Source: Comamonadaceae bacterium (GTDB lineage: Bacteria > Pseudomonadota > Gammaproteobacteria > Burkholderiales > Burkholderiaceae_C). Taken from it: 36,848 nucleotides of DNA. The DNA lies in the NCBI GenBank assembly GCA_947446885.1, contig CANFHZ010000015.1, forward strand, positions 1-36,848, in the 5' to 3' direction. Position 1 is the first letter of the stretch. The number at the start of each line of letters is the position of its first letter. Below are positions 28,686 through 36,848 of this stretch, piece by piece. The position numbers were made by a program, and so were the translations under genes. The notes under the pieces were generated by a model. It saw nothing but the letters and a program-made list of their open reading frames with translations, was not told where the DNA came from and ran no database searches.

Positions 28686-29723
28686 TCAGGGAGAGACCGG
28701 CAGCGGCGCGGCCTGGGAGCCCTGTGCCTCGCGCAACCGCCGCTCGCGTTCGGCAAGGCGCTCGGCGAGTTCTTTTTGTTTGCGGGCGAATGCAGACTCC
28801 TTGCCCGGCAGATCCGCTGCTCCGGGCTCCTGGGACGGCGCAGCGGGTTTGCTGGCAGCACGCCTGGGCATCACGCCCATACCAGCCGCATGTGCGGCGC
28901 GCTTCTCATCTAAAGCACGCGCCCGATCCTGCGGCCCGGACGCTGTATCCGCAGACGCCGCGACCGCCGCATGGGCCGCCCGTTTTTCTTCCAGCGCACG
29001 CTGTTTCGCATCGAGCGCAGCAGCGCCGGGCGCAGAGGCTGCAACGGCGGCGTGCGCAGCCCGCTTTTCCTCCAGGGCGCGGGCTTTTTCCTCTTCCCCC
29101 GCAGCACCGCCCGCGTTGGCTGCCACCGCAGCGTGTTCGGTCTGCTTGTCTTGCATGGCCCGCGCTTTTTCCACTTGCGCGGCCGCCCGCTCCAAGGCCT
29201 CCTGCTCCAGCGCCGCGCGATCCTGCAAGCGCTGCGCACGCTCCTCCTCGCGTTGGGCCCGCTCGCGCTGGCGAGCCTGCCGCTGGAGTTCCTCATCGTC
29301 ACGCGCCTGGCCGCGTTCCAAACGCTGCGCCTCGCGCTGAGCCCGCTCAACCAGGCGCTGCTGACGCTCCAGCTCCTGTTGCGCGGCAGTTTCGCGCCGC
29401 AGCTGGTCCGCGCGATCCTGCTCTTGCGCAATCAGAAAGAGTTGTTGCTCGGCAATCGCCAGCTCCTGCTTTTTGATGACGGTAATAGCCGCGCGCCGCG
29501 CGCGGGCGACATCCGCACGGCAGCTATTCACGGCAAAGCGGCGGTAGCAGGCGCTGTCCAGTTCGTCGTGTTCCACTTTCACGGCCTGGCGCTGCGCTGA
29601 GAGTGCTTCCATCTGGGCCAGCAACTGCGGGTCGGAAATCTCGGCGCCCCGGGCTTGCCACGGGAGCGCCGCAGCCGACAGAACGAACGCAAAAGCCAGC
29701 CAGCGGAGGCGCAGAGGGGTCAT
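28686..29723 (-). CDS. Exported coiled-coil protein with 27-residue tandem repeats, function unknown
   Basis: The product has 345 residues with a signal peptide (about 1-26, ending QARGA), so it is probably periplasmic. Residues 30-110 contain a cysteine pair C59 and C68 in DSACYRRFAVNSCRADV, which could form a disulfide. Residues 105-190 are an almost uninterrupted Gln/Arg/Glu/Ala heptad-like coiled coil. Residues 186-280 hold 3.5 copies of a 27-residue repeat. A basic/Glu-rich helix (KQKELAERLAERERRLREAQ) ends the protein. I recognise a resemblance to uncharacterised Burkholderiales proteins with the same cysteine motif but no function. It overlaps the zapE stop by four bases (ATGA) and is followed 12 bases later by the helicase gene. 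Confidence 0.8.
   Translation of the reverse strand: MTPLRLRWLAFAFVLSAAALPWQARGAEISDPQLLAQMEALSAQRQAVKVEHDELDSACYRRFAVNSCRADVARARRAAITVIKKQELAIAEQQLFLIAQEQDRADQLRRETAAQQELERQQRLVERAQREAQRLERGQARDDEELQRQARQRERAQREEERAQRLQDRAALEQEALERAAAQVEKARAMQDKQTEHAAVAANAGGAAGEEEKARALEEKRAAHAAVAASAPGAAALDAKQRALEEKRAAHAAVAASADTASGPQDRARALDEKRAAHAAGMGVMPRRAASKPAAPSQEPGAADLPGKESAFARKQKELAERLAERERRLREAQGSQAAPLPVSP
28884..29168 (-). repeat. 81-bp tandem repeats inside the coiled-coil gene
   Basis: Units encode residues 186-212, 213-239, 240-266 and a partial unit 267-280, each 27 residues (81 bases) with the core ALEEKRAAHAAVAA. Unit 1 (KARAMQDKQTEHAAVAANA) is the most divergent; units 2 and 3 share the run ALEEKRAAHAAVAASA exactly. 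The last copy ends in AAHAA and then loses the pattern. The boundaries on DNA are 29168-29088, 29087-29007, 29006-28926 and 28925-28884. Confidence 0.85.
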
Positions 29724-30817
29724 ACCAAGGCGGTATCCACGTGACGCGGACCGTGTTGGGCGAAATCCGCCGCCTGCATTTCATGCAAACGCGAGACCGT
29801 GCGGGGAAACTCATGGGCCTGCGGTCCAACAAGGTACAAGCCCTCGGGCTCAACCGCCGCGGAGAGCACCAGACGCACCTGCCGGTCGTACAGCACATCG
29901 ACCAACCAGGTCAGACGCCGCGCCTGCGAGGCCATGTCGGCATCCATGACCGGCACACCACTCAAAAAAACCGCATCAAAACGCCCTGCCAGCTCCAGAA
30001 AATCGTTTTGTGAATGCGCCTCACCGCACAGGGTCGCAAAGTCAAACCAGGCCAAGCGTCCGGCCAAACGGCGCGCCCGCAGTTCCCGGCCTTCCACCAT
30101 CAGCACCGGGTTCTGGTCTTTAACCCGTGCCATGGCGTTGAACATGGAGGCCATCTTGGCGTCTGCCTGCGCACCCGGTGGCGTCAGGTAGTAACGCGCG
30201 TCGGCGAGCGCATGGTGGCGGTAGTCAATACCGTTATCGACGCTCACGATATCCAGCTTTTCGTTGAGCAAATCAATGGCGGGCAAGAGCCGGTCCCGGT
30301 GCATACCGTCGGGGTACAGGTCGTCGGGCTTGAAGTTCGAGGTGGTCACAAAACCCACGCCGTTTTCAAACAAAGCGGACAGCAGCCGGTGCAGGATCAG
30401 CGCATCGGTGATGTCGGCCACATGGAATTCGTCAAAACACAGCAGCCGATGGCGTCTGGCCATGCGCCGGGCGAGTTCGTCCAAGGGATCGGCCACCCCT
30501 TTGAGTTCGTTGAGCTGGTGGTGCACCTCGCGCATGAACTCATGGAAATGCAAGCGGGTTTTGCGCACCAGGGGTACGGCGTCAAAAAAACAGTCCATCA
30601 AAAAACTTTTGCCGCGGCCCACGCCCCCGTACAGGTAGACGCCGCGCGGAATCGGCGGATGAACCAGCAGCTTCTTGATCGCGTTGGAGCGGCGGTGCTT
30701 GTACTGGGACCACTCATCGGCGCAGCGCTCCAAGGCCTCCACGGCCCGCATCTGGGCGGGATCGCTGTGAAAGCCCCGATTCTGCAGCTCCTGACGGTAG
30801 ACGGTGTAAACAGACAT
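29720..30817 (-). CDS. zapE: Cell division ATPase ZapE (AFG1-like)
   Basis: ZapE is an AFG1/LACE1-type ATPase that binds FtsZ and helps constriction under stress and low oxygen. The product has 365 residues. Walker A is GGVGRGKS at 64-71, Walker B LLCFDE at 125-130, with the family stretch FHEFMREVHHQL at 90-102 and TSNFKPDDLYPDGMHRDRLLPAI afterwards (read across the sensor region). The ATG at 30817 opens onto the 134-base divergent gap with fdxA. Its stop overlaps the start of the coiled-coil gene. Confidence 0.94.
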   Translation of the reverse strand: MSVYTVYRQELQNRGFHSDPAQMRAVEALERCADEWSQYKHRRSNAIKKLLVHPPIPRGVYLYGGVGRGKSFLMDCFFDAVPLVRKTRLHFHEFMREVHHQLNELKGVADPLDELARRMARRHRLLCFDEFHVADITDALILHRLLSALFENGVGFVTTSNFKPDDLYPDGMHRDRLLPAIDLLNEKLDIVSVDNGIDYRHHALADARYYLTPPGAQADAKMASMFNAMARVKDQNPVLMVEGRELRARRLAGRLAWFDFATLCGEAHSQNDFLELAGRFDAVFLSGVPVMDADMASQARRLTWLVDVLYDRQVRLVLSAAVEPEGLYLVGPQAHEFPRTVSRLHEMQAADFAQHGPRHVDTALV

Positions 30818-30856
30818 GGCGGGGGCTATTGTGCCCGCGCCGCCGCGTAGGGATGA

Positions 30857-30877
30857 ATCGGAATCTGACCCCGATTG
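30857..30877. repeat. Inverted repeat AATCGG-N9-CCGATT between zapE and fdxA
   Basis: Six-base perfect arms at 30857-30862 and 30872-30877 lie in the 134-base divergent gap. They are upstream of a TAAAAT element (30893-30898), a possible -10 box of fdxA that has no good -35. The position would suit an operator acting on fdxA, zapE or both, but no known regulator's box is matched and chance is possible. Confidence 0.3.
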
Positions 30878-30951
30878 TTTTCAAAGCCCCGTAAAATCTG
30901 AGGTCGATCCCGCTCACGGGCGGTCGCGCAGAAACATCCCCATTCAATCCC

Positions 30952-31281
30952 ATGACCCACATCGTTACCGAAGCCTGCATCCAGTGCAAATACACCGACT
31001 GCGTCGACGTCTGCCCGGTGGACTGCTTTCGCGAAGGCCCCAACTTTCTGACCATTGACCCGGACGAGTGCATAGACTGCGCCGTATGCATTCCCGAGTG
31101 CCCGGTCAACGCCATCTACGCTGAAGAAGACGCCCCCGCCGACCAGATGCACATGGTCGCGCTGAACGCCGAACTGGCGCGGCTGCCCACCTGGAAGAGC
31201 ATCACCAAACGCAAATCGCCGCTGCCGGATGCAGACGACTGGAAAGACAAAACCGACAAGCTCTCCGCGCTGGTCCGCTGA
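30952..31281 (+). CDS. fdxA: 7Fe ferredoxin FdxA ([3Fe-4S][4Fe-4S])
   Basis: The product has 109 residues and closely follows the Azotobacter ferredoxin I plan. Cys9, 17 and 50 fit the 3Fe-4S site and Cys21, 40, 43 and 46 the 4Fe-4S site, with extra cysteines at 12 and 25 as in that protein. The C-terminal extension (LNAELARLPTWKSITKRK and LPDADDW) is typical too. It is a low-potential soluble electron carrier. It lies 34 bases upstream of a ferredoxin-NADP reductase on the same strand, presumably its redox partner. No clear ribosome binding site precedes the ATG. Confidence 0.95.
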   Translation: MTHIVTEACIQCKYTDCVDVCPVDCFREGPNFLTIDPDECIDCAVCIPECPVNAIYAEEDAPADQMHMVALNAELARLPTWKSITKRKSPLPDADDWKDKTDKLSALVR

Positions 31282-31315
31282 TCCGCTTGCGGCAACGCAT
31301 TCAGCAGGTCCGCCT

Positions 31316-32341
31316 TTGGAACCCACCGCCACCGACGCCCTGATCATCGGCGCCGGGCCGGTGGGTTTGTTCCAGGTCTTCCAACTCGGCCTGCATGGCG
31401 TGCGGACCCACGTCGTCGACGCCCTCCCCTATATAGGCGGCCAGTGCATAGAACTCTACGCCGACAAGCCGATTTACGACATCCCCGCCATCAGCGTCTG
31501 CACCGGGCGGGAGCTGGTGCAGCGCCTGCAAGCGCAAATTGCACCCATGCACGCCACATTCCATGTGGGCCAGCAAGTCGAAGGCCTGCAACGCCATGCC
31601 GATGGGCGCTTTGCAGTCACCACGTCCACCGGGGCGCAGTTTCTCAGCACCACGGTTTTCATCGCTGCAGGTGTGGGCGCATTTGTTCCCCGCAGTTTTC
31701 CCCTGAGCGATTGCCAGCAGTACGCTGGTACGCAGCTGCATTACCACCCCTCGGCGCTGCCGGTGCATCCTGCGGGCGCGGTAGTGGTTTTTGGCGGCGA
31801 GGAAGCGGCGCTGGGCTGGGCCATGGCGCTGTGCGCGCAAGGCAGATCGGTAACCCTGCTGCACCGCCGCACGCAGCTGCAGGCGCCCGAGAGCCTGTTG
31901 GAGCAGGTGCACGCGGCGATTGCCCAAGGCCGCCTGCAGTTTGTGGCTGGACAGCCGATTGCCAGCACCGCGCTCCAGGGTCGTTTGTGCAGCCTGACGG
32001 TTGCGCTGCCGGACGGCGCAACGCAGGAATTGCCGGTTGACCAGTTGCTGGTGGCGCTGGGGCTGTCGCCCAAGCTCGGACCGCTGGCGCACTGGGGCTT
32101 GGCCCTGGAGCGCAAGCAAATCCCCGTGAACACCGAAAACTTCCAGACCACCGAGCCGGGCATCTTCGCGGTGGGCGATATCAACACCTATCCGGGCAAG
32201 AAAAAGCTGATCCTCAGCGGATTCCACGAGGCCACACTGGCAGCCTTCGGCGCCATGGCGCTGATTGCGCCGCAGCACCCGGTCACGCTGGAATACACCA
32301 CCACCAGCAAACGCCTGCACCGTATCCTGGGGGTGGACTGA
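31316..32341 (+). CDS. Ferredoxin-NADP reductase, thioredoxin reductase-like type
   Basis: The product has 341 residues if started at TTG 31316, which has AGCAGG about eight bases upstream and begins just before the first beta strand (TDALIIGAGPVGLF). FAD is bound through GAGPVG at 12-17, and GGQCIELYADKPIYDIP (41-57) is the signature of the TrxR-like FNR/YcgT group. The NADP-binding loop reads GGEEAAL at 160-166, and GDINTYPGKKKLILSGFHEA is the conserved C-terminal motif. The redox-active CxxC of thioredoxin reductase is absent, as expected. A longer frame from 31229 overlaps fdxA. The partner is presumably FdxA. Confidence 0.9.
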   Translation: MEPTATDALIIGAGPVGLFQVFQLGLHGVRTHVVDALPYIGGQCIELYADKPIYDIPAISVCTGRELVQRLQAQIAPMHATFHVGQQVEGLQRHADGRFAVTTSTGAQFLSTTVFIAAGVGAFVPRSFPLSDCQQYAGTQLHYHPSALPVHPAGAVVVFGGEEAALGWAMALCAQGRSVTLLHRRTQLQAPESLLEQVHAAIAQGRLQFVAGQPIASTALQGRLCSLTVALPDGATQELPVDQLLVALGLSPKLGPLAHWGLALERKQIPVNTENFQTTEPGIFAVGDINTYPGKKKLILSGFHEATLAAFGAMALIAPQHPVTLEYTTTSKRLHRILGVD

Positions 32342-32373
32342 AGGCCAATCGGCACGCGAGCCAAAACGGTGCT

Positions 32374-33033
32374 TCAGCGCAGGGCAGGAACCAATACGGT
32401 GCGCAGCACCATGTCCACAATCATGGACTCGGCATCAGCAAAGTCCTGTGCCTCCAGTGCCGGTTTGCCCAACACCAGGCTGATCTGGCTGGCCCAGTCG
32501 GCGTAGACCTGGGTTGAGGCCCACAGCAAAATCATCAGATGCTGGCCATCCACCGGCCGGCACAGGCCCTGCGCGGCCCAGCGGTTGAACATCGCCACAT
32601 CTGCCTGCAAAGAGGGCACAACGCGCTCAGCAATCTCCGCAGCAAACAGCGGTGCACCGGAAAGAACCTCATTGGCATAGACACGCGAATCATCCGGCCG
32701 CTCCCGGGAGAAGCGAAGCTTGCCGGCAATGTACTCCCGCAGGGCCAGCTCCGGGTCGTCCTGGCGCTGGCTCAGCCTGTCCATGTAGAGCAGCCAGACA
32801 TCAAGTACGCCGTGCAAGACCCGCCGGTACAGCGCCTCTTTGCTCGGAAAGTAATACAGCAGGTTTTGCTTGGACGCACCGACCGCCTTGGCAATATGGT
32901 CCAGCGACACCCCGCCGTAGCCACGCTGGGCGAACAGCTTTTTGGCGGCGTCCAGGATGTCGTGCTCCAGCTGCTCGCGGCTGGCGCGAACCCGTGGAAC
33001 TTTGGCGGTGGCGTGGGGGACAGATTTTTTCAC
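32374..33033 (-). CDS. rutR: RutR-like TetR-family pyrimidine regulator
   Basis: The product has 219 residues from the GTG at 33033. The N-terminal TetR helix-turn-helix spans about 23-65 and contains VGASKQNLLYYFPSKEALY, nearly identical to the same stretch in E. coli RutR. The C-terminal ligand domain keeps the RutR landmarks VLDVWL (Trp80), GAPLF and HLMILLWASTQVYADWA, the last two near the uracil site of RutR. RutR senses uracil/thymine. It is divergent from preT with a RutR-box-like palindrome between them. No ribosome binding site is obvious at the GTG, so the exact start is unsure. The frame upstream to 33783 lies in preT and is spurious. Confidence 0.88.
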   Translation of the reverse strand: MKKSVPHATAKVPRVRASREQLEHDILDAAKKLFAQRGYGGVSLDHIAKAVGASKQNLLYYFPSKEALYRRVLHGVLDVWLLYMDRLSQRQDDPELALREYIAGKLRFSRERPDDSRVYANEVLSGAPLFAAEIAERVVPSLQADVAMFNRWAAQGLCRPVDGQHLMILLWASTQVYADWASQISLVLGKPALEAQDFADAESMIVDMVLRTVLVPALR

Positions 33034-33069
33034 GGCTGGTACGGATGTTGCACCATCAGCCGCTAGGGT

Positions 33070-33087
33070 TTTTACCAATTGGTAAAA
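33070..33087. promoter_or_regulatory. Candidate operator of the RutR-like regulator (18-bp perfect palindrome)
   Basis: The sequence TTTTACCAATTGGTAAAA is a perfect palindrome in the 105-base divergent gap between the rutR-like gene and preT. With a one-base slip the symmetry continues into GGGT/ACCC. It matches the published E. coli RutR consensus TTGACCA-N2-TGGTCAA at ACCA-N2-TGGT and at the outer TT/AA. Its right half contains the -35 of the candidate preT promoter, which would allow repression by occlusion. Confidence 0.8.
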
Positions 33088-33107
33088 CCCAACTTGCGCC
33101 CTGTAAT
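33079..33107 (+). promoter_or_regulatory. Candidate sigma-70 promoter of preT
   Basis: The -35 element is TTGGTA (33079-33084) and the -10 element TGTAAT (33102-33107), with exactly 17 bases between. These match 4/6 and 5/6 of the consensus. Transcription would start near 33114, about 25 bases before the preT ATG. The -35 is inside the palindrome. Confidence 0.6.
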
Positions 33108-33138
33108 GGTGCGATCTGAGCTGTCTGGAAGACCGAAT

Positions 33139-34485
33139 ATGACCATCGATGCATCCACGCCCGGCGTCCATGCGGGCCGCTTGTCCGCCGCGCAATACCA
33201 CGCCAATTTTTGCGATGCGCACCCGCCGCTGTCGGTGTTCCAGGCCAAAAACGAGGCCGATCGCTGCTACTACTGCTTTGACGCCCCCTGCCAGACCGCC
33301 TGCCCCACCGGCATCGATGTGCCCAGCTTCATCCAGCGCATCGCCGATGGCAATGTGCGCGGTGCGGCACACACCATTCTGGAATCCAACCCCCTGGGCG
33401 GCATGTGCGCCCGGGTCTGCCCGACCGAGGTGCTGTGCGAGCAGGCCTGTGTGCGCAACACGTCCGAGGACAAGCCCGTAGAAATCGGAGCGCTGCAACG
33501 TTTTGCCACCGACAGCTACCTGCAAAAACCCGGTGCGCCGCTGTTCAGCCGGGCGGCTGCCACCGGCAAAACCGTGGCCGTGGTGGGCGCGGGGCCAGCC
33601 GGTCTGGCCTGTGCCCACGGTCTGGCGCGGCGCGGGCACGATGTGGTGCTGTTCGACGCCCAGCCCAAAGCCGGCGGCCTGAATGAATACGGTCTGGCCA
33701 CCTACAAAACCACCGATGACTTTGCGCAAAAGGAAGTGGCCTGGCTGCTGTCGATTGGCGGTATCAGCGTGCGCCATGGCCAACGCCTGGGTGGGGACAT
33801 CACGCTGGAGCAGCTGACCCGGGACTACGACGCGGTTTTTCTGGGCATGGGCCTAGGTGGGGTGAACAGCATCGGCATCCCTGAGCCCGCAGCCACAGGG
33901 CTGCGCAACGCGGTCGAGTTCATCGCCGAACTGCGCCAGGCGCAGGATTACGCCAGCGTGCCGGTGGGCCGCCACGTGGTGGTGATCGGCGGGGGCATGA
34001 CGGCGGTGGACGCCTCCGTGCAGTCCAAAAAACTGGGAGCGCAGAGCGTCACCATGGTCTACCGCCGGGGCGCAGCTGATATGGGCGCATCCGGGCACGA
34101 GCAGGCCTGGGCGCTGGAAAACGGCGTGCACATCCGCCACTGGGCGGCGCCGCGGGAGGTACTGGCCGAGGGCGGCGCGGTGCGCGGCGTACGTTTCGCG
34201 GCTACCCGCATGGAAGGCAGCAAGCTGGTCACCGGCTCCGAGGAATTCACGGTGGAAGCGGACCTGGTGCTCAAAGCCATCGGCCAAAGCCCCGACGTGC
34301 AGCCGCTGGGCAGCTTGTTGGAGTTGCGCCAGGGCCGCATCGTGGCCGATGCCCACCAACGCAGCAGCCACGCCAAGGTCTGGGCTGGCGGCGACTGCTG
34401 CCACGGCGGGCGCGACCTGACCGTCGAAGCCGTAGAGCACGGCAAAGTCGCCGCCCAATCCATCCACCAAGCCCTCAGCGCCTGA
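33139..34485 (+). CDS. preT: NAD-dependent dihydropyrimidine dehydrogenase, subunit PreT
   Basis: PreT is the electron-input subunit of the bacterial enzyme that reduces uracil and thymine to their 5,6-dihydro forms with NADH. The product has 448 residues. The N-terminal alpha-helical Fe-S domain has eight cysteines (43, 46, 51, 55 and 90, 94, 100, 104). A glutamate synthase small-subunit-like part follows, with FAD loop GAGPAG at 150-155 and NAD loop GGGMTA at 284-289. It ends GGDCCHGGRDLTVEAVEHGK. The ATG at 33139 has GGAAGA upstream. A start further up would lie in the operator. preA follows after 18 bases. Confidence 0.95.
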   Translation: MTIDASTPGVHAGRLSAAQYHANFCDAHPPLSVFQAKNEADRCYYCFDAPCQTACPTGIDVPSFIQRIADGNVRGAAHTILESNPLGGMCARVCPTEVLCEQACVRNTSEDKPVEIGALQRFATDSYLQKPGAPLFSRAAATGKTVAVVGAGPAGLACAHGLARRGHDVVLFDAQPKAGGLNEYGLATYKTTDDFAQKEVAWLLSIGGISVRHGQRLGGDITLEQLTRDYDAVFLGMGLGGVNSIGIPEPAATGLRNAVEFIAELRQAQDYASVPVGRHVVVIGGGMTAVDASVQSKKLGAQSVTMVYRRGAADMGASGHEQAWALENGVHIRHWAAPREVLAEGGAVRGVRFAATRMEGSKLVTGSEEFTVEADLVLKAIGQSPDVQPLGSLLELRQGRIVADAHQRSSHAKVWAGGDCCHGGRDLTVEAVEHGKVAAQSIHQALSA

Positions 34486-34503
34486 GCCGCAAGGAACACC
34501 CAT

Positions 34504-36848
<2,345 letters not shown>

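Noticed and set aside
28884-29168. Repeat region considered as CRISPR array
   Set aside because: The repeats are 81 bases, contiguous without spacers and in frame within a coding sequence.
30893-30898. TAAAAT as a full promoter for fdxA
   Set aside because: No acceptable -35 hexamer lies at 16-18 bases; kept only as a remark.

Overview
The window reads as a stretch of core chromosome from a betaproteobacterium of the order Burkholderiales, most likely family Comamonadaceae (Rhodoferax/Polaromonas-like). The evidence is high GC with strong G/C third positions, the gene order ndk-rlmN-pilF-rodZ-ispG-hisS-yfgM-bamB-der-hfq-hflX-hflK-hflC-hisZ-purA, and the protein sequences themselves. The genus is an inference; no rRNA or tRNA gene is present to anchor it. 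Coding density is very high: I count 39 protein genes, many sharing start/stop bases, and no gap longer than about 145 bases. I see no insertion sequence, prophage, CRISPR array, tRNA or rRNA.

Layout. 1-1493 (+): the tail of a polar amino acid ABC transporter ATPase and a pair of half-size chromate transporter (CHR) genes. 1510-3395 (-): a small lipoprotein, rlmB and a YbbA-type ABC ATPase without a visible permease. 3394-5102 (+): tesA and mnmH, with tesA back to back with ybbA. 5083-5271 (-): a small basic protein. 5339-22609 (-): a 17-gene co-directional block running ndk, rlmN, pilF, rodZ, ispG, hisS, yfgM, bamB, der, hfq, hflX, hflK, hflC, hisZ, purA, a phosphoribosyltransferase and a cystathionine beta-lyase-like gene. 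22682-25751 (-): rluB, scpB, rluD. 25840-26670 (+): bamD, divergent from rluD. 26667-30817 (-): zapE, a repeat-bearing coiled-coil protein and a DinG/YoaA helicase. 30952-32341 (+): a 7Fe ferredoxin (fdxA) and a ferredoxin-NADP reductase. 32374-33033 (-): a RutR-like TetR regulator. 33139-36848 (+): preT, preA and a dihydropyrimidinase cut by the window end.

Functionally, most of the window is housekeeping: translation and rRNA/tRNA modification, outer-membrane assembly (bamB, bamD), cell shape and division (rodZ, zapE, scpB), isoprenoid, purine and histidine metabolism, and RNA/protein quality control (hfq, hflX, hflKC). The accessory part is the right end: a reductive pyrimidine (uracil/thymine) catabolic operon divergent from a RutR-like regulator. 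An 18-bp perfect palindrome resembling the E. coli RutR box lies between them and overlaps the -35 element of a good candidate preT promoter.

I did not find a convincing entirely new system. The points most worth a second look are the RutR-like switch on a reductive rather than oxidative pyrimidine pathway, the 27-residue tandem repeats in the coiled-coil protein between zapE and yoaA, the local low-GC rare-codon island inside preA, and two small uncharacterised conserved-looking genes.
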